Assembly: GCF_016917755.1 (NCBI RefSeq)
Contig: NZ_CP070326.1
Location: 5,084,001-5,148,000 of the forward strand
DNA from: Streptomyces noursei
GTDB lineage: Bacteria; Actinomycetota; Actinomycetes; Streptomycetales; Streptomycetaceae
Direction: 5' to 3'
Length of the DNA: 64,000 bases
The notes beneath the pieces were generated by a model. It saw only the letters and a program-made list of their open reading frames with translations. It did no database searches and was not told the origin of the DNA. Position numbers and translations under genes: made by a program. Positions 16,100 through 24,390 of this stretch are shown piece by piece. The stretch's first letter is position 1; every line of letters starts with the position of its first letter.

Positions 16100-17575
16100 A
16101 TGACGGTGGTGGAGTCCGCGCAGTCGCAGGAGCCCGAGTCGTGTGAGGGAGGGGCGCGTGAGGTGGTCCCGCGCGGCGGTGCCATCGTCGATTCGGCCGA
16201 GGCGTATGCGGAGTTGATGCCGCAGACGCGGCGGGCGTTGCTGCGACGGCTGGCGATCGCGCAGGCCGAGGGGCGGGCGCCGTCGATGATGGGTGCGGTG
16301 GTCCGCGGTGGCCAGGTGGTCTGGACGGGTGCCCGGAGCGCGGTGGACGGTGAGGTGCCGCACGGCGATGTGCAGTACCGGATCGGCTCGCTGACCAAGA
16401 ACTTCGTGGCCGTGCTCGTGCTCCGGCTGCGGGACGAGGGGCTGTTGCGGCTGGACGACCCCATCGGGACCCATCTGAAGGACGTCCCGGTGCCCGAGGC
16501 GACGATCGCCCAACTTCTGTCGCACAGCGCGGGATTGGCGGCCGAATCCCGTGGTCCGTGGTGGGAACGGACCGCCGGCGAACTGCGGCCCGAGCCCGCC
16601 GATCTGTTCGGCGAGCGGTCGCGGCTGCACCCGGCGGGGCGGCGGCACCACTACTCCAACCCCGGGTACGCCGTGCTCGGGGCGCTGGTCGAGCGGCTGC
16701 GGGACGGGACGCCGTGGGGCGAGGTGCTGCGCCGTGAGGTGCTGGAGCCGCTGGGTATGGCCCGCACGACGCTCCGGCCGGAGATGCCGCATGCGGGCGG
16801 CTGGGCGGTCCATCCCTGGGCCGATGTGGTGCTGCCGGAGCCGGCGCACGACACCGGGCTGATGGGCCCGGCCGGGCAGTTGTGGTCAACGACTGAAGAC
16901 CTGTGCCGGTGGGCGGCGTTCCTGTTGCGGGGCGACGAACGGGTGCTGAGTGCGGCGAGCTTGGCCGAGATGCGGACCCCCGCGGTGCCGCCGGAGGGCG
17001 ACGGCTGGGACGCGGGCTACGGCCTGGGTACCCAGCTCGTCCGGCGGAGCGGGCGCCGGTTGGCCGGGCACACCGGGTCGATGCCGGGGTTCCTGGCGGT
17101 GCTGTGGGTCGATCCGGAGGAGGACACCGCGGCACTTGCGCTGGCGAACTGCACCTCGGGCATCCCGATCGGCACGGTGGCGGCCGACCTCCTGCAGATC
17201 GTCGCGCACCACGAACCGCGGATCCCGGAGCCGTGGCGCCCGCTGCCGGGCGCGGTGGACGAGGACCTGCTGGCCCTGACCGGGCCCTGGTACTGGGGCG
17301 CGAACCCGTTCGCGCTGCGGCTGACGGGTTCCCGCGGGCTGGAGTTGGTCACGCTGTCCGGCGTGGGGCGCACCTCGCGCTTCCGCGCCGAGGCCGATGG
17401 CACCTGGACCGGGCTGGACGGGTACTACGCGGGCGAGACCTTGAGGGTGGAGCGGGCACCGGACGGTACGGTCACCCACCTCGACCTGGGGACCTTCGTC
17501 TTCACGCGTGGGCCCTACGAGCCCGCCGGGCCGGTGCCGGGCGGCGTGGACCCCGAAGGTTGGCGGGGCGTCTGA
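16100..17575 (+). CDS. Serine hydrolase of the beta-lactamase/PBP family (class C-like)
   Basis: A 491-residue protein of the beta-lactamase-related family (DD-peptidase, esterase or class C lactamase fold). The motifs are S97-L-T-K100, Y185-S-N187 and a later HTG (in LAGHTGSMPG). No signal peptide is seen, so it may act in the cytoplasm on esters or peptides rather than on the wall. The C-terminal ~110 residues form an extra beta domain as in D-aminopeptidase and EstB relatives. ATG at 16100 has GAGGAG 4 bp upstream. It follows the parS triplet. Confidence 0.82.
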   Translation: MTVVESAQSQEPESCEGGAREVVPRGGAIVDSAEAYAELMPQTRRALLRRLAIAQAEGRAPSMMGAVVRGGQVVWTGARSAVDGEVPHGDVQYRIGSLTKNFVAVLVLRLRDEGLLRLDDPIGTHLKDVPVPEATIAQLLSHSAGLAAESRGPWWERTAGELRPEPADLFGERSRLHPAGRRHHYSNPGYAVLGALVERLRDGTPWGEVLRREVLEPLGMARTTLRPEMPHAGGWAVHPWADVVLPEPAHDTGLMGPAGQLWSTTEDLCRWAAFLLRGDERVLSAASLAEMRTPAVPPEGDGWDAGYGLGTQLVRRSGRRLAGHTGSMPGFLAVLWVDPEEDTAALALANCTSGIPIGTVAADLLQIVAHHEPRIPEPWRPLPGAVDEDLLALTGPWYWGANPFALRLTGSRGLELVTLSGVGRTSRFRAEADGTWTGLDGYYAGETLRVERAPDGTVTHLDLGTFVFTRGPYEPAGPVPGGVDPEGWRGV

Positions 17576-17755
17576 CCCGGCGAGGGGTGCGGAGCGGGCG
17601 CGGGGCCGGGCGGCCGGTTCCGCGCCCGCGGGTGAGCCGAGGGTCCGAGGCAGCGGCCCGGGCCCGTACGGCGGGCACTCTCCGGGCGGACGTACAGTCG
17701 AGCGAGATGTCAGGAGCCGCCGCAGTGCGCGGCTCGCTACCGCTGGAAGGCCACT

Positions 17756-18895
17756 GTGACTGCCGTGACTGCGAATGTCGACGCCCCGGTCCTGCTCGAT
17801 CTGCCTCCGCTCGACGCCGCCCGTTTCGCGCGGATCGAGGACAAGGTCGCGGCGCTGATGCGCACCCGCTGCGATGTCGTCGCGACGCAGGGCGAGGCGC
17901 TGCTGCCCCTGGAGGCATGCATCCGCTCGGCCGTGCGGCCCGGCAGCACCGCCCTCAACATCATCACCGGCCCCTACGGCGAGACCTTCGGCGGCTGGCT
18001 GCGCTCCTGTGGCGCGGAGGTGGTCACCCTCAGCGCGCCCTTCACCGGCGCGGTCACCGCCGAGCAGGTGGCGGACGCCCTGCGGGAGCGCCCCGAGATC
18101 GACTTCGTGAGCCTGGTGCACGCCGAGGCGGCGACCGGCAACACCAACCCCGTCGCCGAGATCGGTGCGGTGGTGCGTGCGCATGGGGCGCTGCTGATGC
18201 TCGACGCGGTCGCCTCGGTGGGTGCCGAGCCGCTGCTCACCGACGAGTGGGGAGTGGATCTGTGCGTGATCGGCGGTCAGAAGGCGCTGGCCGGGCCGGC
18301 CGGGGTCTCCGCGGTGTCGGTCAGCGCCCGCGCCTGGGAGCGCATCGCGGCCAATGAGCAGGCGCCGCGCCGCTCGTACCTCTCGCTGCTGGACTGGAAG
18401 GAGCGCTGGATCGACGCCGGGCGCACCGCCCTGCCGCACGCCCCGGCGCAGTTGGAGATGCTGGCGCTGGAACAGGCCGTGGACCGGATCGAGGCGGAAG
18501 GGTTGGACCGCGTCATCGCCCGTCACCGGGCCGCTGCCGCGGCCGTCCGGGCGGGTGTCGCGGTGCTCGGCGGGCCGGTGCCCTATGTGATCCGGGACGA
18601 GCACGCGGCGCCGGCCGCCACCACGCTCCGCGCGCCGGCAGGGGTGGACGCCCGTGAGGTGGTCGCCGCCGCGATCGCCGCCGACGGCGCGGTTCCGGTG
18701 CAGGCCGCCGCCGGTGCCCTGGCGGCGGAGATGATCCGGGTGAACCACTACGGGCAGGCCGCGGACCGCGCGGTGGTGCTTGCCTCGTTGGCGGCGCTGG
18801 CGACCGGCTTGCGGGCGCTGGGGGTGGAGGTCGACGAGGACGCGGCGGCCGGCGCGGCAGGCGCGGCATGGGATGAGGTCATCGCCGCGGCCTGA
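17756..18895 (+). CDS. Class V PLP aminotransferase
   Basis: A 379-residue fold-type I enzyme of the class V family (serine-glyoxylate, alanine-glyoxylate or phosphoserine-type). The PLP lysine is K176 in IGGQKALAGPAGV, with D150 in the LMLDAVAS segment binding the pyridine nitrogen. GTG start at 17756 with GGAAGG upstream; a second in-frame GTG lies three codons on. The substrate cannot be named from sequence. It ends at a parS-containing palindrome that looks like its terminator. Confidence 0.85.
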   Translation: MTAVTANVDAPVLLDLPPLDAARFARIEDKVAALMRTRCDVVATQGEALLPLEACIRSAVRPGSTALNIITGPYGETFGGWLRSCGAEVVTLSAPFTGAVTAEQVADALRERPEIDFVSLVHAEAATGNTNPVAEIGAVVRAHGALLMLDAVASVGAEPLLTDEWGVDLCVIGGQKALAGPAGVSAVSVSARAWERIAANEQAPRRSYLSLLDWKERWIDAGRTALPHAPAQLEMLALEQAVDRIEAEGLDRVIARHRAAAAAVRAGVAVLGGPVPYVIRDEHAAPAATTLRAPAGVDAREVVAAAIAADGAVPVQAAAGALAAEMIRVNHYGQAADRAVVLASLAALATGLRALGVEVDEDAAAGAAGAAWDEVIAAA

Positions 18896-18971
18896 GCCGT
18901 GCGGTTCTGCTGACTGCTGACCCGTCGGGCGCCTTCTCGGCCGTCGGACGCGCCCTCGACAGGAGGGCCCC

Positions 18972-19007
18972 GGGTGTGGTCTGTTTCACGTGAAACAGAC
19001 CACACCC
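18972..19007. terminator. 36-bp perfect palindrome, terminator-like, with parS at its core
   Basis: A perfect inverted repeat (arms start GGGTGTGGTCT) centred on the parS at 18983-18996 and followed by TTTTT (19008-19012). It has the make-up of a rho-independent terminator for the aminotransferase gene, although the palindrome leaves no unpaired loop unless the centre opens. Confidence 0.75.
18983..18996. other. parS: parS site 8 (inside the palindrome)
   Basis: A perfect GTTTCACGTGAAAC forming the centre of a 36-bp palindrome. Confidence 0.93.
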
Positions 19008-19012
19008 TTTTT

Positions 19013-19340
19013 GCTGCCCGTGCCCGTGCCCGTGCCCACCGCTCGCGCTCCGCGCTCCGCGCCCCGCGTCCAGCTCCAGGTCCCCAGCCCAGCTCTCGGC
19101 CACCAGCTCGTCGTCTCCGGTCTCGTCGTCTCCGCCTCGTCGTCCCGCGTCGCAGCCGCCGCCTCCTTCGCCTCGTCTCCGCGTCGCGGCAGCCGCCTCC
19201 TCTTCCTGTCGTCCCGTTCCCCGGTCCCGGCCCGGTGGTCCTTCCTCCGCGTGCCGATCCGCACGCATGTTTTAACGCCCTCGTAGAATCGGAACGCTCA
19301 GCCCGGTTGTCCCTCCGGGTGTGGAACGCGGAGGAGCAGG
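19013..19340. other. Gap with pyrimidine-rich strand, no gene seen
   Basis: About 330 bp after the palindrome. The plus strand is strongly C/T-biased with CGTGCCCGTGCCC and TCGTCGTCTCC-type short repeats. The 98-codon open frame here (18990-19286) starts inside parS and shows no family features. The promoter of the TetR gene probably lies at its right end. Confidence 0.5.
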
Positions 19341-20156
19341 GTGGTATCAGGAGGCGTGCGGAGTGCGGACGGCCGACCGGTGGTCGCCCGCGCGGATGCC
19401 CGGCGGAATCGTGCGCTGGTGCTCCAGGCGGCCCGATCCGCCTTCGAGGAACGGGGGTTGGCGGTCCCGCTCGACGAGATCGCCCGACGGGCCGGGGTCG
19501 GTGCGGGGACCGTCTACCGTCACTTCCCCTCCAAAGAAGCCCTGTTCAGGGAAGCGGTCAAGGACCGGATGTGGCTGTTCGCCGATGCCGCGGGGGACTT
19601 GGTCGACGCGGACGACCCCGGCGGGGTGTTCTTCCGCTTCCTGGCGTCGGTGGTGCGGCTGGCCGCCCCGAACCGGGCGCTGTGCGAGGTGTTGGAGGTG
19701 GCCGGGGAGGGCGGCCCGGCACCGGCGGACGAGGGGCCGGCGGGTCCGGATCTGGAGTTCCTGGTGGCCCTCGGCGTGCTGCTGTCCAGGGCCCAACAGG
19801 CGGGCGCGGTACGGGCGGACGTCGATCTGGACGACGTCCGCACGCTGCTGGCCGGGTGTCTGGCGATGGAACGCCGGCGGTCGGGCGGGCGGGGCCCGGC
19901 GGGGCCGGACCCGGCGCCCGACGCGGCGCCGATGGGCCGGATGACGGCGCTGATGCTCGACGGGCTGCGCGCCGACCGGTCCGTAACGGAACTGCCGGTT
20001 GCCGCGCCGATGCGTCACGAAACCCGGTGTCCGGTGTGCGGTGCGGCGCTCGTGGTGGCGCGCACCGGACGGCCCGCGCGGTACTGCGGCGGGACCTGTC
20101 GGCAGAAGGCCCACCGGGCGCGGGCGCGTCGTACCGCTCCCCCGGACCGCGGCTGA
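19341..20156 (+). CDS. TetR-family regulator with a C-terminal zinc-binding tail
   Basis: A 271-residue TetR protein with a helix-turn-helix at about residues 25-70 (ARSAFEERGLAVPLDEIARR, then AGVGAGTVYRHFPSKEALF). The effector domain runs to about residue 215. The last 45 residues carry CPVCG and YCGGTCRQKAHRAR, a CxxC/CxxxC pair like the small zinc-ribbon often found in streptomycete proteins ending in CRQRAYRAR. Start GTG 19341 follows a GGAGGAG site. Convergent with the acetyltransferase gene. The target genes are not evident. Confidence 0.83.
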   Translation: MVSGGVRSADGRPVVARADARRNRALVLQAARSAFEERGLAVPLDEIARRAGVGAGTVYRHFPSKEALFREAVKDRMWLFADAAGDLVDADDPGGVFFRFLASVVRLAAPNRALCEVLEVAGEGGPAPADEGPAGPDLEFLVALGVLLSRAQQAGAVRADVDLDDVRTLLAGCLAMERRRSGGRGPAGPDPAPDAAPMGRMTALMLDGLRADRSVTELPVAAPMRHETRCPVCGAALVVARTGRPARYCGGTCRQKAHRARARRTAPPDRG

Positions 20157-20171
20157 CCGCCTTCCGGCCGG

Positions 20172-20624
20172 TCAGAGTTGGCGCTTGAAGCCCAGGTGGG
20201 ACGCCTCGAAGCCGAGGCGCTCGTAGAAGCGGTGCGCGTCGAGGCGGGTGGCGTCGGAGGTGAGCTGGACGAGCTGGCAGCCGAGGCGGCGGGACTCCGC
20301 GACCGCCCACTCGATGAGCTCGGTGCCCAGGCCGGAGCCGCGCTCGTCGGCGTGGATCCGCACCGCTTCGATGATCGTGCGGGTGGCGCCGCGCCGGGAG
20401 AGGCCGGGGATCACGGTGAGCTGGAGCGTGCCGATCACGCGACCGTCCCGCTCGGCGACGACCAGGTGCTGTTTCGGGTCGGCGTCCAGCGTGGCGAACG
20501 CGGTGCGGTAGGGCGCGAGGTCGTCGGGGGACTCGCGGCCGGCGCCCAGGGGGTCGTCGGCGAGCATCGCGACGATGGCCGGCAGGTCGGCTTCGGCGGC
20601 GCGTCGTATCTCAAGGTCGCTCAT
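20172..20624 (-). CDS. GNAT-family N-acetyltransferase
   Basis: A 150-residue GNAT with the acetyl-CoA-binding motif A in the IHADERGSGLGTELIEWAVAES region and the C-terminal AHRFYERLGFEASHLGFKRQL. It closely resembles small-molecule or amino-acid acetyltransferases; the substrate is unknown. The ATG at 20624 (MSDLEIRRA) is chosen over a longer frame with little family likeness. Confidence 0.87.
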   Translation of the reverse strand: MSDLEIRRAAEADLPAIVAMLADDPLGAGRESPDDLAPYRTAFATLDADPKQHLVVAERDGRVIGTLQLTVIPGLSRRGATRTIIEAVRIHADERGSGLGTELIEWAVAESRRLGCQLVQLTSDATRLDAHRFYERLGFEASHLGFKRQL

Positions 20625-20715
20625 GGGCGTGACCCTATGCCGCGGCTTCGGGTCGGCCCAGGACATCGGCTGGGTGCTGCCCGGCGCCCCTACGAGTATG
20701 GGGTGGTCTGTCCCG

Positions 20716-21201
20716 CTACGCGGAGGCGCCCAGCGTCTCGACCGCCGTCACCAGCGGTGCCAGCTCGGGGCGCTGCGCGGCGTCCTGGAGGGACTCGCGC
20801 AGGGCGGTGTCGTGGGTGGGCCGGGCCTCTTCGAGGAGGCGCAGCCCGTCGGGCGTGACGTCGGTGTAGATACCGCGCCGGTCGTCGCGGCACAGGTAGC
20901 GGGAGAGCAGCCCGCGCTCCTCCAGCCGGGTGACCAGTCGGGTGGTGGCGCTCTGGCTGAGCACGACCGAGTCGGCGACCTGGTGCATCCGCAGGTGGCC
21001 GCCCGGTCCGTCGTGCTGCTCGCTGAGGACGTTGAGGACCGAGAACTCCCGGACGCTGAGGTCGTGCTGGGCCTGGAGGGCGCGCTCGATGTGCGACTCG
21101 ATGCGGCCGTGCAGGGCGGAGAGCGCGCACCAGCCCTGGGCGAGGCTCCCGGAGGTGGTGCCCTGCGTCGTCGTGGCCGTCTCCTGTGTCCGCTGCGCCA
21201 T
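20716..21201 (-). CDS. MarR-family regulator
   Basis: A 161-residue MarR protein with a winged helix at about residues 45-115 (LSVREFSVLNVL, LSQSATTRLVTRLEERGLLSR, and the wing RDDRRGIYTDVT). The ATG at 21201 has AGGAGG 7 bp upstream. It is divergent from an MFS exporter gene across a 131-bp AT-rich spacer with repeated TGCAA motifs, so it most likely represses the transporter and itself until a ligand binds. Confidence 0.88.
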   Translation of the reverse strand: MAQRTQETATTTQGTTSGSLAQGWCALSALHGRIESHIERALQAQHDLSVREFSVLNVLSEQHDGPGGHLRMHQVADSVVLSQSATTRLVTRLEERGLLSRYLCRDDRRGIYTDVTPDGLRLLEEARPTHDTALRESLQDAAQRPELAPLVTAVETLGASA

Positions 21202-21260
21202 CGCAGACCTCCTCATCCGTCGTGGGACCAGGATATGGCACATCTAAAATATAAGGCTCT

Positions 21261-21317
21261 TGCAAGTAAAGTCGTCTGCAATTAATGTGTGCGCTGGTTA
21301 GGGATGGATGCAATCAA
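21261..21317. promoter_or_regulatory. Repeated TGCAANNAA boxes in the marR-MFS spacer
   Basis: Three direct copies, TGCAAGTAA (21261), TGCAATTAA (21277) and TGCAATCAA (21309), lie 16 and 32 bp apart in an AT-rich island. They are a likely regulator-binding array for the divergent pair. Confidence 0.5.
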
Positions 21318-21332
21318 TTGGAAGGATCCGTC

Positions 21333-22553
21333 ATGCCTCTCGCTCTCCTGGCGCTCACCATTGGCGCCTTCGGGATCGGCACGACCGAGTTCGCGGTCAT
21401 GGGCCTGCTGCCCGACATGGCGGCCGACTTCGGTGTCTCCATTCCGCTCGCCGGCTACGCGACCACCGTCTACGCCCTCGGGGTGGTGGTCGGCGCGCCC
21501 CTGATGACCGTGCTCGGCACCCGCTTCACCCGGAAGCAGATGCTGATGCTGCTGATGGGCCTGTTCGTCGTGGGCAACCTGCTCACCGGTCTCGCGCCCA
21601 CCTTCGGGCTGATGCTCGCCGGCCGGGTCGTCGCGGCGTTCACGCACGGCGCGTTCTTCGGCATCGGCTCGCTGGTGGCCGCCGACCTCGTCGCCCCGGA
21701 GAAGCGGGCCGCCGCGATCTCGCTGATGTTCAGCGGCCTGACCGTGGCCAACGTCGTGGGTGTGCCGGTCGGCACCCTGCTCAGCCAGCAGTTCGGCTGG
21801 CGCACCACCTTCTACGCGATCGCCGTGCTCGGCGTGCTGGGGCTGCTGGGCATCGTCAAGCTGGTCCCGGCGCAGCGGGCCAGGGCGGCCGCCCGGATCG
21901 GCAGCGAGCTGGCGGTCTTCCGCAACCCGCAGGTCGGCCTGGCGATGCTGATGACCGTCCTCGGCTTCGGCGGGGTCTTCGCGGCCGTCACCTACCTCGC
22001 CTCGACGATGACCGAGGTCACCGGGTTCGCACCGTCCTCCGTGATCTGGCTGACCGCGGTCTTCGGGCTCGGGCTGGTCGGCGGCAACCTCGTCTCCGGC
22101 CGGTTCACCGACCGCGCCATGATGCCGATGCTGTACGCGTCCCTGACCGGGCTGGCGGTGGTGCTGGCCGCGTTCACCTACACCGCGCACCACAAGATCG
22201 CCGCGCTCGTCACCGTCGCGCTGATCGGTTTCTTCGGCTTCGCGACCGTGCCGCCGCTCCAGAAGCGGGTGCTCGACCACGCGGCGGCCGCCCCCACCCT
22301 GGCCTCGGCCGGCAACATCGCGGCCTTCAACCTCGGCAACGCGCTGGCCTCATGGCTCGGTGGCCTGGTGATCTCGGCCGGTCTGGGCCTGACCGCGACC
22401 AACTGGGTGGGCGCGCTGATGACCGTCGCGGCGCTGGGCGTGGCGGTGCTGGCCTCCTACCTGGAGCGCCGGCAGCGGGGCGGTGGACGGGTGGTGGCCG
22501 CGGGCGGCCCGGCCGTGACCGCCGACGAGACCGTTCCGGTGGCGCGGAGCTGA
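21333..22553 (+). CDS. MFS transporter, DHA1-type (AraJ-like)
   Basis: A 406-residue twelve-helix major facilitator exporter. The N-terminus LLALTIGAFGIGTTEFAVMGLLPDMA is the signature of the AraJ/YdhP/chloramphenicol-resistance branch of drug/proton antiporters. The ATG has GGAAGG 8 bp upstream. The divergent MarR gene is the likely repressor. Exported compound unknown. Confidence 0.9.
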   Translation: MPLALLALTIGAFGIGTTEFAVMGLLPDMAADFGVSIPLAGYATTVYALGVVVGAPLMTVLGTRFTRKQMLMLLMGLFVVGNLLTGLAPTFGLMLAGRVVAAFTHGAFFGIGSLVAADLVAPEKRAAAISLMFSGLTVANVVGVPVGTLLSQQFGWRTTFYAIAVLGVLGLLGIVKLVPAQRARAAARIGSELAVFRNPQVGLAMLMTVLGFGGVFAAVTYLASTMTEVTGFAPSSVIWLTAVFGLGLVGGNLVSGRFTDRAMMPMLYASLTGLAVVLAAFTYTAHHKIAALVTVALIGFFGFATVPPLQKRVLDHAAAAPTLASAGNIAAFNLGNALASWLGGLVISAGLGLTATNWVGALMTVAALGVAVLASYLERRQRGGGRVVAAGGPAVTADETVPVARS

Positions 22554-22588
22554 GCGTTCCGGTCGCCCGACCCGGTAGGCCGCACGGC

Positions 22589-22611
22589 AGCGGCCCGCCC
22601 TCAGGGCCGCT
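22589..22611. terminator. Terminator between MFS and the convergent membrane-protein gene
   Basis: 8-bp stem AGCGGCCC/GGGCCGCT with a 7-nt loop, touching the stop codon of the minus-strand gene. Confidence 0.6.
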
Positions 22612-23141
22612 CAGGACGGGGCGCACACCCGCTCCCGGTTCCCGGCCGACCGTGCCCCGCGCGGTCGGCCGCCGCGTCGGGTGCGTCCCCACGGCTTGAG
22701 GACCGAGATGGCGGTGAGGAAGAGGTAGAGCGCGGAGGCGACCGCCGGTGCGACCAGGACGCCGGGATCGGGCGCCGGACGACCGGCAGCGGCCGCCGCG
22801 GCGAGGCCGGCGATGCCGGGACGGAGCGCGAGCAGCGTCAGCCCGACGGCCAGGAGCGTCGACCAGAACTTGGTGAGGACCCAGCGGTACCGGACCAGCC
22901 CCCAGTGGGTACCGAGGGAGAGCGCGACACCGCTGGCCAGTGAGGCCGCCGCCACCGGGAGCACCAGGAAGTCCGTGAGGACCCCCATCGCCCGGTAGGC
23001 GGCCACGGCGGTCTCCGCGGAGCCGGCCGTGAAGCCGGCGATGCGGAGGGTGAGGAGTCCGGCGGTGAGCCCCAGCCAGCTGACGGACACGGCGACGTGG
23101 ACGACGAGGAGGGCCCGGCGGACGGGCCGGCTGAGCTGCAT
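22611..23141 (-). CDS. Four-helix integral membrane protein (DUF2269-like)
   Basis: A 176-residue protein with four predicted membrane helices (about 10-30, 46-70, 80-105 and 120-145) and a basic, disordered C-terminus. The opening RRALLVVHVAVSVSWLGLTAGLL, with a His and Trp in the first helix, resembles DUF2269-type membrane proteins. Function unknown. Convergent with the MFS gene. GGAGG sits almost against the ATG, so the start is a little uncertain. Confidence 0.65.
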   Translation of the reverse strand: MQLSRPVRRALLVVHVAVSVSWLGLTAGLLTLRIAGFTAGSAETAVAAYRAMGVLTDFLVLPVAAASLASGVALSLGTHWGLVRYRWVLTKFWSTLLAVGLTLLALRPGIAGLAAAAAAGRPAPDPGVLVAPAVASALYLFLTAISVLKPWGRTRRGGRPRGARSAGNRERVCAPS

Positions 23142-23292
23142 GCCTCCACGGTGGCGGGCGGCGCCCGGCCGGGCATCTGACGACGGGAGTATTCGCGCCT
23201 ACGCGGCGGCGAGTACGGGCCGCGGAGAACCGCCGCCCACGTGTTCGCCGCCCGCCCCACCGGGCCCACGGGACAGGCCCTAGGCTCCGCTC

Positions 23293-23931
23293 ATGAGCAA
23301 GCTGCATCTGTTCGACATGGACGGAACTCTGCTCCATGGCTCCGCGGCCGCCGTCGAGATCTCCCGGCAGCTGGGGCTGGACCGGGAGATCGCCGAGTTG
23401 GAGCGGGCCTTCGCGGCCGGAGAGCTGACCCCGGCCGGCTTCGCGCAGCGGGCCTGCGTGCTCTGGGCCGCCGTCGACCTGACCGACGATCAGGTGCAGG
23501 CGGCCTTCGAGGGCGCGCCGTGGATGGACGGCATCCGGGACGTGTGGGCCGACATCCGGGCGCGTGGCGAGCGATGTGCCGTGATTTCTCTCTCGCCGGG
23601 ATTCTTCGTCGAACGGCTGCTGGCGTGGGGTGTCGACACCGCGCACGGCTCCCGATGGCCCGCGGTGCCGCTCCGGGAACCGCTGGAACCGTCCGGCATC
23701 CTCTCGTCGTCGGCGAAGGTGCGGATCACGGACGACCTCTGCGCGCGGTACGGGCTGACCCGGGGCGACTGCGTGGCGTACGGCGACTCCATGTCGGACG
23801 CCGAACTCTTCGCGGTGGTAACGGAGTCGGTGGCGGTGAATGCGGATCACCATGTCAGTGACCTGGCCACATATGCGTACACGGGACGTGATCTGCGCGA
23901 GGCTTACGAACTGGTGCGTACCGGCGAGTAA
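23293..23931 (+). CDS. HAD-superfamily phosphatase (SerB-like)
   Basis: A 212-residue HAD phosphatase. The motifs are FDMDGTLL (nucleophile D in motif I), ISLSPGF (motif II), K in SSSAKVRI (motif III) and YGDSMSDAELF (motif IV, metal binding). A helical cap lies between motifs I and II, as in phosphoserine phosphatases, but the substrate cannot be assigned. There is no obvious ribosome binding site near the ATG. Confidence 0.85.
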   Translation: MSKLHLFDMDGTLLHGSAAAVEISRQLGLDREIAELERAFAAGELTPAGFAQRACVLWAAVDLTDDQVQAAFEGAPWMDGIRDVWADIRARGERCAVISLSPGFFVERLLAWGVDTAHGSRWPAVPLREPLEPSGILSSSAKVRITDDLCARYGLTRGDCVAYGDSMSDAELFAVVTESVAVNADHHVSDLATYAYTGRDLREAYELVRTGE

Positions 23932-24390
23932 TTCGATGGGCCACGTGCTTTCCCCGGTGGATTCGTCCGCTGTGGGCACGGAAATTGCGGTCTGTGGGGA
24001 GGATCACTGCTATTGGCGGGGCCGCGCCGAGTGTTCCCAGATCGGGGCTTGTGGTTTCAACTACTGCCGGTATGGTCGAGTCCGGCTTGGCGGGGGTGAG
24101 GGGCTCCGTGGGCTCGTGGACAGCCGGGCAAAGCTCGTCAGCCTAGCGGGGAAGCGGCCCGTGGTACCCGGACTTCCCGCTGTTCGTCCGGTGTTGTGGG
24201 GTTGGGTGGCATGCTGACGGGATGGCATCTGCACCACTTGTCGCAAGGAAGTGAGACGTGTCCGCTTTAAGGGTTGTTGCCGGAATCGCTTGAGTCGATT
24301 AAGAATTCCGGGCAGGACGGGGGAATTGCGGGCAGTTCCAGTCAGTGGAACGGCAAAGACAACCGAAAGACGTTCGAGGCGAGGCAGACC
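23932..24390. other. Gap before the globin-reductase gene
   Basis: A 459-bp spacer. A promoter-like pair TTGTGG and TATGGT with a 16-bp spacing lies near 24048-24076. The globin frame stays open upstream of the ATG at 24391 as far as a TTG at 24274, but that part has low-complexity polar sequence. No other gene was seen. Confidence 0.4.

Noticed and set aside
18990..19286. A 98-codon plus-strand frame starting in parS
   Set aside because: Repetitive Pro/Val/Ser composition, no ribosome binding site and no domain; it is a by-product of the C/T-biased strand.
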